DNA of 64,000 nt, taken from NCBI GenBank assembly GCA_900473045.1, contig UCKS01000029.1:1-64000 (forward strand). The letters are read 5' to 3'. Position 1 is the stretch's first letter. Each line of letters starts with the position of its first letter. The notes beneath the pieces were generated by a model. It was given only the letters and a program-made list of their open reading frames with translations, was not told where the DNA came from and did no database searches. This stretch comes from Hyphomicrobiales bacterium. Lineage in GTDB: Bacteria > Pseudomonadota > Alphaproteobacteria > Rhizobiales > Rhizobiaceae. Shown one piece after another: positions 53,384 to 62,498 of this stretch. The position numbers and the translations under genes are program-made.

Positions 53384-54727
53384 CTACGCTTGAAGGCCGT
53401 CGCGGATCTGCGCGAAATAACCATCCGATCCAACCTGTCCGCCCTTCAGCGCAATCTGCAGCCCGTTCGTCGCGGTATACGTGCCGTGCGCCGTGCAGAG
53501 CGGCGATCCTGGTGTTTGTGGTAGCGGCAGCAGCGTGGTCAGCGCCTGCACATGCAGTTCCCGAAGTGCATGGCTGGACGTATCGCCCCCAGCGATAACA
53601 GCGCGGGTCAACTGTTGTTCTTCCACCAGACGCCGCAGGATCGTGCCGAGCAACCGGCCAAGGCGGTGGCGGCTGCCGGGAATGCGGTCGATATCGCCGC
53701 CGCGATCGGCGGATGGGCCAAGCGCGGTGTTGAGGATGACGCTCTCGCCGCTCTTGAGACTGCTGAGACCAGCGGCAATTGCCTGTTCCAGAGCAGCATT
53801 GCCGTTTTCACCGAGCAATTCCAGTGGATCAAGATTGATGCCAGCAAAACCGTTCTGGGTCGCATGGTGGATCTGCCGCTCGGTGGTCGGCGAGACGCTG
53901 CCGGAAACGACAGCGATACGATCGGCCTTGCCGGGCAGGGGGAAGGTTTTCGTTCCCTCCGTCAGGCCCGCATTATGCCAGGCGGTCAGCAGGGCGTATT
54001 CGACACCGGAGGAGCCAGCAACGAGCCAGCCGCCGTCCTGCCGCAAGCGCCAGAGTTGGCGCCCGGCATGGGACTGGCTTTCCGGGCTGTCGACATCGAA
54101 CAGCATCATGCCGTCCGCATCCCTGCAGAGATTATCGACCCGGCTATCCGCATCCGCAGCGGCGAGCACGCAGAGATCAACGAGTCTTGTTTTCAACGTC
54201 GTCTGTGCGCCGAGATGCAGGCGCAGGTCGGCCTCGGCCATGGGCGTCACCGGGTGGCGGCTCATGACGGGGTGGCGGTCGATGCGGTAGACTTCTCCCT
54301 GATAGGCGGCGAACAGATGCCCGAAGGCGGTGTAGCGTTTCAGCTGTGGCGCGCCGACCAGGATGGGGACGTAAGCCTGATCGAACAGCGTCCGGCCGAT
54401 TTCGACGGCCTTGCCGATATTGCCGATCCGCGGGCTGGAATCGAAGGTCGAGCAGACCTTATAGTGGCAGATATCGGCGCCGAGGCTTTTCAGCCAGCGA
54501 AAGGCCGGTGTCAGGTTCTCGTCCATCCAATCCGGCGTTTCGCTACGGCTGGTGCCGGCAAGGCCGATGGCGCGGCAGTGGCCGAAACGTTGAAGCAGGG
54601 CCTCATCCGGCAGGTCCATGAACAACACGGTCTCGACGCCGTTGGAGGCCAGGGCCTCCATGACATCGGTGGAGCCCGTCAGATCGTCGCCGTAATAGGA
54701 GAGAAGAAGGTTGGTTTGTGTGGTCAT
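53384..54727 (-). CDS. oiaK: 3-oxo-isoapionate kinase (DUF1537 four-carbon acid sugar kinase family)
   Basis: A 447-residue member of the two-domain DUF1537 kinase family. The N-terminal sugar-acid domain has YYGDDLTGSTDVMEAL (residues 11-26), and the C-terminal nucleotide domain has VIAGGDTSSHAL and GSPLCTAHG. OiaK phosphorylates 3-oxo-isoapionate at the 4-position. The neighbouring RuBisCO-like gene (5 bases upstream on the same strand) specifies this role over other DUF1537 acid-sugar kinases. It ends 13 bases from the convergent HD-GYP gene. Confidence 0.83.
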   Translation of the reverse strand: MTTQTNLLLSYYGDDLTGSTDVMEALASNGVETVLFMDLPDEALLQRFGHCRAIGLAGTSRSETPDWMDENLTPAFRWLKSLGADICHYKVCSTFDSSPRIGNIGKAVEIGRTLFDQAYVPILVGAPQLKRYTAFGHLFAAYQGEVYRIDRHPVMSRHPVTPMAEADLRLHLGAQTTLKTRLVDLCVLAAADADSRVDNLCRDADGMMLFDVDSPESQSHAGRQLWRLRQDGGWLVAGSSGVEYALLTAWHNAGLTEGTKTFPLPGKADRIAVVSGSVSPTTERQIHHATQNGFAGINLDPLELLGENGNAALEQAIAAGLSSLKSGESVILNTALGPSADRGGDIDRIPGSRHRLGRLLGTILRRLVEEQQLTRAVIAGGDTSSHALRELHVQALTTLLPLPQTPGSPLCTAHGTYTATNGLQIALKGGQVGSDGYFAQIRDGLQA

Positions 54728-54732
54728 GAATT

Positions 54733-55986
54733 CTACTCGCTGGCGCTGCCGAATTTCTGGATCGAGGCGGCAAGCTCCGGGTGATCCCTGGCATATGTTT
54801 CAAGCGGGATATCGGCGACCGCCGCTTGCCAGGCTTGTTGCACGGCGCGCACGCCGGCTGCCGGGCCACCGGGATGGCTGACAATGCCGCCGCCACAGAG
54901 ATAGAGCAAATCGGTGGTCCGGCCGGTGCGACGATAGGTTTCCGGCGCCTGACCGCCCCACTGTCCGGAGCCGGCGACCGGCAGTGCGCAGTCGGATGGG
55001 TCGAACAGCGGCGTGGTCACCGCCTTGAAGCTTTCGACGAAACTGTCGTCCGGCTCCCAGTATTTGACGCCGATGCCGTTGATCTGAAACTGGTCGACAC
55101 CGAGAAGACGCCAGAACTGCTGCCAGACCTTGAAATCGAAGCCGATGCCGGGATGCCGGGTGAGAACGTCCCAGCCGTTGCGATGGGCATGTAGCACGAG
55201 TCCCGAGCGCTTGCGCAGGAACGCCATGCCGCCCATGCCGATGGAGTTGATATTGACGACGGCGCAATTGCCGCCCGCTTCCAGAACGAGATCATGGTTG
55301 CGCATCATCTCGTCTGGATCGGTCGCCGAGATGCCGAAGGCATACATCACCTTCTTGCCGGTCTTCTGCTCGTGATCGAGAATTTTCGGCATGATGGCCG
55401 CGACGCGCTCGCTGAGCGGCGAGTATGCCGGGCTCATCAGCTTCTCGTCGTCCTTGATGAAATCGACGCCGGAGCCGATCAGCTCGCCGACCAGCTCTGC
55501 CGTTTCATGCGGGCGCAGGCCCAGTGCCGGCTTGACGATGGTGCCGATAATCGGCCGGTCGTAGACGCTGGTGAGCCTGCGGCTGCCGGGCAGGCCGAAT
55601 TGTGGACCGGGATAGGCAGCCTTGTATTCCTGCGGCAATTTGAGGTCGACGACCCGCAGGCCGGTCATGCCGCGGATCGAGAAGATGCCGCCGACTGCGA
55701 TGGTCATCAGGGCGGACAGATCAGTGCCGATGGCATCAAGGGGGAAGGCGATGTCAACATCGGCGCGGCGGATCGGTCCCTGGCCCGCGGCGGCTTCCGG
55801 CCAGCTCGGATGGTCGGCGTCGGCAAGCGAGCGGACGGCAAGAACGCGGGCGGCGACGCGCGCCTTTAATTCCGGTGTCTCGCCGGGCACGGGTACGAAG
55901 GTGCCGGTTGATTGGTCGCTGGCGATCTTTTCCGCCATCGCTTCGATACTGCCGGACGTTTCAATTCTATAGGTGACGACGATCAT
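54733..55986 (-). CDS. oiaX: 3-oxo-isoapionate-4-phosphate decarboxylase (RuBisCO-like protein)
   Basis: A 417-residue form IV RuBisCO-like protein. Catalytic residues known from RuBisCO are present: Lys152 in GTIVKPALGL, the carbamylatable Lys178 with Asp180 and Glu181 in GVDFIKDDE, HAHRNGW at 266-272, and Lys308 in the loop-6 position (GIGVKYW). OiaX decarboxylates 3-oxo-isoapionate-4-phosphate to L-erythrulose-1-phosphate and CO2. ATG 55986 gives the usual N-terminus MIVVTYRIET; an ATG 24 bases upstream is possible. It diverges from the GntR gene with the second operator copy between them. Confidence 0.86.
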   Translation of the reverse strand: MIVVTYRIETSGSIEAMAEKIASDQSTGTFVPVPGETPELKARVAARVLAVRSLADADHPSWPEAAAGQGPIRRADVDIAFPLDAIGTDLSALMTIAVGGIFSIRGMTGLRVVDLKLPQEYKAAYPGPQFGLPGSRRLTSVYDRPIIGTIVKPALGLRPHETAELVGELIGSGVDFIKDDEKLMSPAYSPLSERVAAIMPKILDHEQKTGKKVMYAFGISATDPDEMMRNHDLVLEAGGNCAVVNINSIGMGGMAFLRKRSGLVLHAHRNGWDVLTRHPGIGFDFKVWQQFWRLLGVDQFQINGIGVKYWEPDDSFVESFKAVTTPLFDPSDCALPVAGSGQWGGQAPETYRRTGRTTDLLYLCGGGIVSHPGGPAAGVRAVQQAWQAAVADIPLETYARDHPELAASIQKFGSASE

Positions 55987-56046
55987 GATCGCGCAAAAGC
56001 CTCCCGGCATGACAAATCCCGGCCAGTTTTGGCTGGTACGTTTTCC

Positions 56047-56069
56047 GCAACTGGTATAATGAGTATATC
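56047..56069. promoter_or_regulatory. Shared regulatory motif, copy 2 (oiaX / GntR promoter)
   Basis: GCAACTGGTATAATGAGT (56047-56064) repeats the motif at 51988 with one change. Here it extends into an imperfect palindrome TGGTATA-ATGAG-TATATCA (56052-56070) matching in 6 of 7 arm positions. Such a site between divergent regulator and target genes is a typical GntR operator. Confidence 0.62.
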
Positions 56070-56170
56070 AATTAAGCAAGAGGGCGCTTGCATCCGCAGC
56101 AATCGATGTGGACTGTACCCCTCGAAGGGGGAGGTGCGCATTTCCTTCGCAACGGGAGCGGTGCATAACG

Positions 56171-56905
56171 ATGGCGAATGTAAACCAGCGAGATACCATG
56201 GGCCAGCAGACCGAACAGATCGTCCGCCGCAAACTGTCTGACGAAGTTTTCGCACGGCTGAAGGCGATGATCACCTCCGGCGAATTGCAGCCCGGCGATG
56301 AGATGCCGTCCGAACGCGAACTGATGGAGCGCTTCGGCGTCGGCCGACCGGCGATCCGCGAAGCGATGCAGGCGCTGGCCGGCATGGGACTGGTGGCGAT
56401 TTCGCATGGCGAGCGCGCCAAGGTGCTGGAACTGACAGCACAATCGATCTTCCGGCAGATGGATATGACCGCGAAGATGATGCTGGCCAAGTCGTCGGAT
56501 TCATTGGAACATCTGAAAAGCGCCCGCATTTTCTTCGAACGCGGCATGGCGCGCGAGGCAGCCGTCAAGGGCGATGCCAATGACATCGCAGGGTTGCACG
56601 AAATCCTCGACCGGCAGCGCGCATCGCTCGGCGACGCCGAAGCCTTCATTGCCGCCGATATGGAATTCCACACCCGGATCGCCCGGATTTCCCGCAATCC
56701 GATCTATGTCGCCGTCAGCGACGCGATGCTCGCCTGGCTGAAGGAATACCATACCGAAATGCTGATCTGGACCGGCAAGGAAAAGTTCACGCTGGCCGAG
56801 CACGAGGAAATCATCACCTGCCTGGAAGCCGGCAATCCCGACGCCGCCGAACAGGCTGTGCTGAAACATCTGGAACGGTCGCGGGCGCTATACGCTGCAA
56901 AGTAA
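56171..56905 (+). CDS. GntR-family regulator of the apiose cluster (FCD/FadR subfamily)
   Basis: A 244-residue regulator. The winged helix-turn-helix (residues about 20-85) reads LKAMITSGELQPGDEMPSER and FGVGRPAIREAMQAL; the helical FCD domain follows with the metal-type histidines MEFHTRIA and HEEIITCL. It has the longer DNA-binding preface of FadR-like proteins. It diverges from oiaX, sharing the region with the operator at 56047, and likely represses oiaX-oiaK and apnO-importer-apsD-apnL until a pathway intermediate binds. ATG 56171 is used; ATG 56198 is also plausible, and neither has an ideal ribosome-binding site. Confidence 0.86.
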   Translation: MANVNQRDTMGQQTEQIVRRKLSDEVFARLKAMITSGELQPGDEMPSERELMERFGVGRPAIREAMQALAGMGLVAISHGERAKVLELTAQSIFRQMDMTAKMMLAKSSDSLEHLKSARIFFERGMAREAAVKGDANDIAGLHEILDRQRASLGDAEAFIAADMEFHTRIARISRNPIYVAVSDAMLAWLKEYHTEMLIWTGKEKFTLAEHEEIITCLEAGNPDAAEQAVLKHLERSRALYAAK

Positions 56906-57135
56906 TCGCCGGCCTCCGTGCGCTCCAGCCGCCGCGCCTTGGGACGATTGGCACTGGCGCGAATGAACGGCGGCAGCGCTGCGGCTCAGACAAGGCTTTG
57001 AGGTTACACCTGCAAACAGTCTGCAGCCTTCGGCGGAACCGCCAGCCGGAAAATCACGCCGGCATCAAAACCGGAAAACGGCTTTGCCGTTCAGACCTGC
57101 ACGAGATGCGCAGCGCGCGGCACGGAACCATACCA

Positions 57136-58851
57136 TCAAAAGCGCATCAGGTTTTTGCCTTTGAGCTGGGTAATAGCCTCGTCAACTTCCTTTTCCGTCC
57201 GCTCAGCGTTCCAGCCGCAGGCACGGGTGGCAATGGCGGCAATGGCCTGCAGATCGCCGATTGTCAGGGAACCGGTGACGGCTAGCGTTGTTCTACGCAT
57301 GACGACATCCGCCAGACGTTCGACAAACTCGTTGCGGACGACGTAGTCGATTTCCGCCAGACTGTAATCCTGCGAGTCAGGCAGCCGTTCGGTGCCGCTC
57401 CAGGCGCCTTCATGTCGTGCGACCTGCGAGGCGCGGGTTCCGTAGCGGGACAGAAGGGTGTCGACCCGCTGCAGATCAAGGCCGGATGCGGCCGATGTTT
57501 CGGTCAGCCATTGCAAACGTTGCCCTGCGTCTGCGGGGAAATTTCGGCCGCCGCCAATCGGCATCGAGCGGGTGCTGACGGTTCGGCTTCGTCCCAGGCG
57601 CTTGAGCACCGTATCGGCGACTTCCTCTGCAAATCCCCGGAAGGTGGTCCACTTGCCGCCGACCAGGGAGATGATCGCAAAAGGACGTGTTTGATCCGGC
57701 TCGGTCACCGGCGCCGAGTGATCGCGGCTGATCAGGCCGGCGATGGACGCGTCCGAGGCGGGCAGGGGCCGGATACCGCTATAGGCATAGACGATCTGGG
57801 CGCGATCGACTTTGACGCCCGGCATCAGCGCGCTGACGCTTGCCAGCAAATAATCGACTTCATCCTGTTCGCAGCGAACCGTATCCGGATTGTCGGCCTT
57901 CGTATCGGTCGATCCGACAAGGGCGCGGCCGAGGTAATCGAATACCAGGCAGATACGCCCGTCATCGGCCTCGAAATAGACCATGCGGCCGGCAAGGTTG
58001 CGCACCAGTTCGTCGTTCTTGAGCAGAATATGCGAGCCCTTGGTGCCGCCGATCATTTTGGAGGGCGCCCCGAGCGCGGCGTTGACGTGGTCGATCCAGG
58101 GACCTGCGCCGTTGACGACCAGTTTCGGGCGCACGGAAAACGTGCCGCCTTTTTGAGCCTGAAAGGTCAAAAGACCGCCCGAGGCCGACGTCATCGCGGT
58201 GTAGTTGGCCGCCACAGAGGTTTCGCTGGCCGCCAGGCCGTCTTCGATCAATTCCAGGACCAGCCGTTCTGGATGGCTGATTTTCGCGTCGTAATAGGTA
58301 CCTGCGGCAACAATCGACTTGGTCAGGACAGGCATTTCTTTTAGCGCGCGACTGCGCCCGACCAAGCGATGGCGCGGCATGACACGGTCGCGCGATCCGT
58401 AGAAATCGTAGAGTGCCAGTCCGATCTTTATCAGGACAGCACCACGGCTGCGCGGTGCACTGGTCGAGCCGAACAGCGTGCGCAGAGCGGCGGTTATGCC
58501 GTTGAACCAGGAAAAAATCGGGATTAGCGTCGGAAGCGGAGTGACGTAGTGGGGCGCATTTTTCAACAGCAGATTGCGCTCCAGCGTGGATTGCGCAACA
58601 AGGCCGAATTCGCCGGTTTCCAGGTATTTCAGGCCACCATGGATCAGCCGGGAAGGTGCTGCACTGGTGCCTGAACCGAAATCACCCTTATCGATGATCA
58701 GGCATTTCAGTCCCTGCGCGCACAAATCGCGGAACAGGCCGGCGCCATTGATGCCGGCGCCGAAAATGACGACGTCGAAATCCTCATTATTGCCCAGAGC
58801 GGTCAGGCGATCTGCCAGGTGAGGAGACGTTTCGTTTTGCGATTGGTTCAT
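57136..58851 (-). CDS. GlpD-like FAD-dependent polyol-phosphate dehydrogenase
   Basis: A 571-residue flavoprotein related to aerobic glycerol-3-phosphate dehydrogenase and to EryB. The FAD motif VVIFGAGINGAG is at residues about 28-39 and SRLIHGGLKYLE follows; the C-terminal helical GlpD domain is present. It would oxidise a polyol phosphate and pass electrons to quinone. Location behind an FGGY kinase and a DeoR regulator suggests a tetritol or pentitol phosphate more than glycerol-3-phosphate; that is inference. It overlaps the regulator gene by 4 bases (ATGA) and ends the operon. Confidence 0.84.
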   Translation of the reverse strand: MNQSQNETSPHLADRLTALGNNEDFDVVIFGAGINGAGLFRDLCAQGLKCLIIDKGDFGSGTSAAPSRLIHGGLKYLETGEFGLVAQSTLERNLLLKNAPHYVTPLPTLIPIFSWFNGITAALRTLFGSTSAPRSRGAVLIKIGLALYDFYGSRDRVMPRHRLVGRSRALKEMPVLTKSIVAAGTYYDAKISHPERLVLELIEDGLAASETSVAANYTAMTSASGGLLTFQAQKGGTFSVRPKLVVNGAGPWIDHVNAALGAPSKMIGGTKGSHILLKNDELVRNLAGRMVYFEADDGRICLVFDYLGRALVGSTDTKADNPDTVRCEQDEVDYLLASVSALMPGVKVDRAQIVYAYSGIRPLPASDASIAGLISRDHSAPVTEPDQTRPFAIISLVGGKWTTFRGFAEEVADTVLKRLGRSRTVSTRSMPIGGGRNFPADAGQRLQWLTETSAASGLDLQRVDTLLSRYGTRASQVARHEGAWSGTERLPDSQDYSLAEIDYVVRNEFVERLADVVMRRTTLAVTGSLTIGDLQAIAAIATRACGWNAERTEKEVDEAITQLKGKNLMRF

Positions 58852-59624
58852 GCCGGGTTTGTCCTGACGACGCGCAGGCGGACGCCCGCCTGTTCGAGTT
58901 TTTGCGCTTGAGCGTCGCTGATCCCGTCGGTCACCAGAACGGTGTCGAATGCGGTGAGTTCGTCCAGCGCATGCAGAGCGACATTGTTGAACTTGAAATG
59001 GTCAACCAGCAGAATGCGCTGGTTGGACGCTGCCATCATCGCCTGCTTGACACGCACCACCTGTGGATCCTGGATATAGGTGGTTGTGCCGGTGATGGCG
59101 GACACCGAGCAGAAGAGAACATTGGCGCGTAGCCTAGAAACGGCGTTTTCGCAGACGATGCCGATATAGGCATTGTATGTCCGGTGATACTGACCACCAA
59201 GACAGATGAAGTCGATATCATCGGCTGCAGTCAACAGTGCTGCGGTCGAGAGACTGTTGCTGATCACGGTCAGCGGCTTGATATCGTGCAAAAGCGGCGC
59301 AATGGCGCAGGTCGTCGTCGAATCGTCGAGCATGATGACCTGACCCGCTTCGATGTAATCGAGCGCAGCGCGGGCCAAAGCGTTCTTTTCGGCGGTTCCC
59401 ACCGTCATGCGGTAACGGAAGGCGCTCTCGTAGACACCGGACGGCTGCGCGGTCACCGCACCATGCAGCTTGCGCAAGACCCCTTGCTGCGCCAGATGAT
59501 CGATGTGGCGGTGGATGGTCATGCGCGATACACCGAAATGCTCGGCAAGATCGTCAAGCCGCACCTGGCCGAGCTTGATGACATAGTTGGCGATTTCTTC
59601 GCGCCGTTCGTCCGCCTTGATCAT
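58848..59624 (-). CDS. DeoR-family regulator
   Basis: A 258-residue DeoR/GlpR-type protein. The N-terminal helix-turn-helix (residues about 5-57) contains VRLDDLAEHFGVSRMTIHRH; the C-terminal sugar-phosphate-binding domain has VIMLDDSTTTCAIAPLL, and ICLGGQYHRTYNAYIG. Such regulators are generally repressors responding to a phosphorylated sugar. ATG 59624 overlaps the kinase stop (ATGA) with a GGGGGA run upstream. It most likely controls this operon, as EryR-type DeoR proteins do in erythritol loci. Confidence 0.86.
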   Translation of the reverse strand: MIKADERREEIANYVIKLGQVRLDDLAEHFGVSRMTIHRHIDHLAQQGVLRKLHGAVTAQPSGVYESAFRYRMTVGTAEKNALARAALDYIEAGQVIMLDDSTTTCAIAPLLHDIKPLTVISNSLSTAALLTAADDIDFICLGGQYHRTYNAYIGIVCENAVSRLRANVLFCSVSAITGTTTYIQDPQVVRVKQAMMAASNQRILLVDHFKFNNVALHALDELTAFDTVLVTDGISDAQAQKLEQAGVRLRVVRTNPA

Positions 59625-61156
59625 GCGCCGTCCCCCTCGGTTCTCTCTGCCAGTTTCTCGATATCCGGCCATACAGGCTTCAGTGTCTCAGCAATCCGGC
59701 AGTAGAGCGAGAAGCGCCGGTTGAAGTCTACGCTGCGGGCCGGATCAGGCTGATATTGACGTCCTGTCGCGCTCAAGTCGCGCGGATCGTCATGGACCGA
59801 AGCGAACAGGCCAACGGCTGCGCCGGCGCACAAGGCTGCGCCAAATGCCGCCGCCTCATCGGTCGATGTCACCGTTACCGGCATGTCGAGGATATCGGCA
59901 AACATCTGCGCAAAGGCCGGGTTGCGCGATGCGCCGCCGGTCAGGCGCGCCTCCTTAAAGGCGAAACCGTCATGCAGCGCATCGATATGGGTTTTATGAT
60001 TGAAGGCGATGCCTTCGAGCACGGCCTTCAGCATATCGCCGCGATCGTGCCAGCCATGCAGCCCAAGGAAACTGCCGCTGGCAAGATTCCCATGGGGCGA
60101 GCCAAAGAGATAGGGGTGGAAGAGGATGGTCGATGGTCTTTGCAGGGCGGCGTCGATCTCGTGCGCCAGCGTTTCGTGGATCGACGTGCCGCTAGCGGCG
60201 GCTGCGTCCTGGTCCTTGCGGCACAGCGTGTCGAGGAACCAGTCGTAGTTTGCAGCTGAAGCGGGCGAGATCGCCATGTTGTTCCATCGCCCTGCATCAA
60301 TGGCATTGCGGCAGAACCAGCGGGGATCGACGCGCACATCCGTGGATACAACCTGGTTGATCGAATAGGTGCCTGCGACGATGCTGACAATATCATCGGC
60401 ATGGCCGCCGATGCCGAGCGCGGAAGCCGTGACGTCATGCAGACCGAAGGCAACCGGCGTGCCTGCGGCGAGCCCTGTCAGCGCAGACGCATGTGACGTG
60501 ACGTATCCGGCGATCTCGGCAGAATGCGCCATGGGCGGTAGGGATTCGAACACTTCGTCGAGGCCGAAGAGGCGCATTGCTTCCCGCGAAAAGGCCTGGG
60601 TGTGGACATCGGTGAAGGATGTGCTTGCCTCGGTCCGGTCAGTTCCGATCGTGCCCGTGAGGCAGAAGCGCAGCCAGTCCTTGCAGCCAAGCACATGCCG
60701 GATGAGTTTGTAACGGTCTGGCTCGTGCTGTTTGATCCAGGCGAGCAGGGCAGACGGTGCGGAGACGTGCGGAATCTGGCCGGTCAAAGCCAGCGCTTGG
60801 GTGAATACGGCACTCTCGGACCACTTGTCGATGACTGCGCCAGCGCGGCTGTCGAGCGACAGAATACCCGGACCAAGAGGCTGTTTGTCTTCATCGAGCA
60901 GATACAGGCCGTCGCCGTGGGCGGTCGCCGCGACCGCATTGATATCTGACGCGGGTCTGCCGCTCAGGGTAATTGCCTCGCGGATAGCCTCGGCCGTAGC
61001 GCTCCAAAGTCCGGCCATGTCGCGTTCGACAAAGCGCGCCTGGGGCATGGATTGCGGCACGCGCCGCCGCGCGACTGAAAGCTGAGTCCCGTCGGCGTCA
61101 AAGATGACCGCCTTCGTCACAGTCAGTCCGTTGTCGATCCCCAGCAGGCTCGCCAT
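59621..61156 (-). CDS. FGGY-family carbohydrate/polyol kinase
   Basis: A 511-residue kinase of the FGGY family. The N-terminal phosphate loop region is GIDNGLTVTKAVIFD, the catalytic aspartate lies in VAFGLHDVTASALG, and the C-terminal ATP site has LTGGASRNPAFAQMFAD. LGCKDWLRFCLTG is reminiscent of the L-xylulose kinase/erythritol kinase branch. It should phosphorylate a polyol or ketose imported by the transporter encoded at 61504-64000. The following GlpD-like enzyme makes a polyol substrate more likely. Exact substrate unknown. Confidence 0.83.
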   Translation of the reverse strand: MASLLGIDNGLTVTKAVIFDADGTQLSVARRRVPQSMPQARFVERDMAGLWSATAEAIREAITLSGRPASDINAVAATAHGDGLYLLDEDKQPLGPGILSLDSRAGAVIDKWSESAVFTQALALTGQIPHVSAPSALLAWIKQHEPDRYKLIRHVLGCKDWLRFCLTGTIGTDRTEASTSFTDVHTQAFSREAMRLFGLDEVFESLPPMAHSAEIAGYVTSHASALTGLAAGTPVAFGLHDVTASALGIGGHADDIVSIVAGTYSINQVVSTDVRVDPRWFCRNAIDAGRWNNMAISPASAANYDWFLDTLCRKDQDAAAASGTSIHETLAHEIDAALQRPSTILFHPYLFGSPHGNLASGSFLGLHGWHDRGDMLKAVLEGIAFNHKTHIDALHDGFAFKEARLTGGASRNPAFAQMFADILDMPVTVTSTDEAAAFGAALCAGAAVGLFASVHDDPRDLSATGRQYQPDPARSVDFNRRFSLYCRIAETLKPVWPDIEKLAERTEGDGA

Positions 61157-61503
61157 GGTTTCCCTCCTCGTTGATCGAGCATCAAGGCAACGCCATCCAC
61201 CACAGAAGACGATACCATTCGGTATATTGTATCGTATTTCAGCGTGAAATTAACGTCAAGAACTGTTATCTTTTTGAGGGATGCTTTTTCAGACAGGCAT
61301 GTGCGCGGAAATGCACTGCGATTCCGGCAACAACAGAAGCTATATCTGAGGCGAGGGGTGCCAAGAAAGCATTTGCCGCAGAATACGCAGTGATAACTAG
61401 ACAGCCACGTCAAGGCCTCTTCCGTTATTCGGGAACCCGTCGATCGATGATTTTTCGATCGGAAGTCGAGATTGAGGGCGCCCGGAGGCGCCCTCGGACC
61501 GTG
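61157..61503. other. Gap between binding-protein and kinase genes
   Basis: These 347 bases hold no gene. They contain the hairpin at 61474-61495 and, near the kinase, an AT-rich stretch with GATACC-ATTC-GGTATA (61211-61226) and a nearby GTATC (61229-61233) that could be a DeoR operator or an internal promoter. An inverted pair CGATCG lies at 61441-61461. Confidence 0.4.
61474..61495 (-). terminator. Hairpin after the binding-protein gene
   Basis: GAGGGCGCC and GGCGCCCTC form a perfect 9-bp stem with a CGGA loop, 9 bases after the stop of the binding-protein gene on the minus strand. No T-run follows, so it may be a processing or stability element that favours binding-protein mRNA. Confidence 0.55.
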
Positions 61504-62463
61504 TTACTCGGAGAGCGTGAACGGAGCCGTGTACTTGTCGACATTGTCCTTGGTGATCAGCAGGCAATCAAACAGCTGCTTTTCAGTCGCAGCGCCAGTC
61601 TTGCCCGTCTTGATGAAGGAATCGGCCTGCTTGACGGCTTCGGCCGAGAAGATCGCTACGGGCTGAAGCACGGTATATTCCAGTTCGCCAGCCTTGATGG
61701 CTGCCACTGCGTCCGGGGAGCCGTCAAAGCCGCCGACTTTGATGTTGGCAAGCTTGCCGGCTTCCTTCAGTGCCGCGATCGCACCGAGTGCCATCTCGTC
61801 ATTGCCGCTGATCAGGCCGATGACATCAGGATTGGCCTGGAGCAGGCTCTGCATCTTGTCGTGACCCTGTGTACGATCCCAGTTGGCAACCTGCGAACCG
61901 ACCTTTTCCAGATCAGGATACTGGCTGAGAACGGTTTCGTAACCGTTCGAGCGGGTCGCCGCATTGTTGTCGGATGGCGCGCCGAAAAGCTCGACGTATT
62001 TTCCCTTTTCGCCGATGCTCTGGACCCACTGCTGGGCACCGAGGGCTGCACCCTGCGCGTTGTTGGAAACGAGCTGTGCCTTGGCGAGGCCCTCCTGGTT
62101 GATCTCGGCGTTGACGAGGAAAACCGGGATGTTGGCAGCGATGGCCTTCTTCACGGCACCGATGGAACCGTCAGCATTGGCCGGATCGAGAATGATTGCG
62201 ACCGATTTGTTGGTGATCGCGGTATCGATCAGGTTGCTTTCGGTGTTGGTGTCGCCCTTGGAGGCACCAACCGTCGCGGTGTAGCCGAGTTCCTTGGCCT
62301 TTGCAGCAGCCACTTCGCCTTCCGTAAACCAGTATGGGTTCGACGGGTCGTTGACGATGATCGAAATCAGGCCCTCAGCCGATGCCGCCGTCGCCGACAG
62401 CGCCATGACCGGCGCAGCCAGGATGAAGCTGGTTAGCAGCATTCTCTTTGTCAATTTTAACAT
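61504..62463 (-). CDS. Sugar/polyol-binding protein of RbsB type
   Basis: A 319-residue periplasmic binding protein. The signal peptide (LLTSFILAAPVMALSATAASA) ends near residue 28, then LISIIVNDPSNPYWFTE. Segments ESNLIDTAITNKSVAIILDP and LISGNDEMALGAIAAL match the Peripla_BP_4 family and the paralogue at 50098. It supplies the permease and ATPase encoded upstream. The ligand may be a polyol such as erythritol, threitol or a pentitol, judging from the kinase and dehydrogenase. Confidence 0.88.
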   Translation of the reverse strand: MLKLTKRMLLTSFILAAPVMALSATAASAEGLISIIVNDPSNPYWFTEGEVAAAKAKELGYTATVGASKGDTNTESNLIDTAITNKSVAIILDPANADGSIGAVKKAIAANIPVFLVNAEINQEGLAKAQLVSNNAQGAALGAQQWVQSIGEKGKYVELFGAPSDNNAATRSNGYETVLSQYPDLEKVGSQVANWDRTQGHDKMQSLLQANPDVIGLISGNDEMALGAIAALKEAGKLANIKVGGFDGSPDAVAAIKAGELEYTVLQPVAIFSAEAVKQADSFIKTGKTGAATEKQLFDCLLITKDNVDKYTAPFTLSE

Positions 62464-62498
62464 TTTACTCTCTCCCTTGATGGTTGGTCGTATGCCAG

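Noticed and set aside
57136-58851. Housekeeping glpD
   Set aside because: Linked to an FGGY kinase and an RbsABC-type importer, not to glpK or glycerol-3-phosphate transport genes; a different polyol phosphate is more likely.
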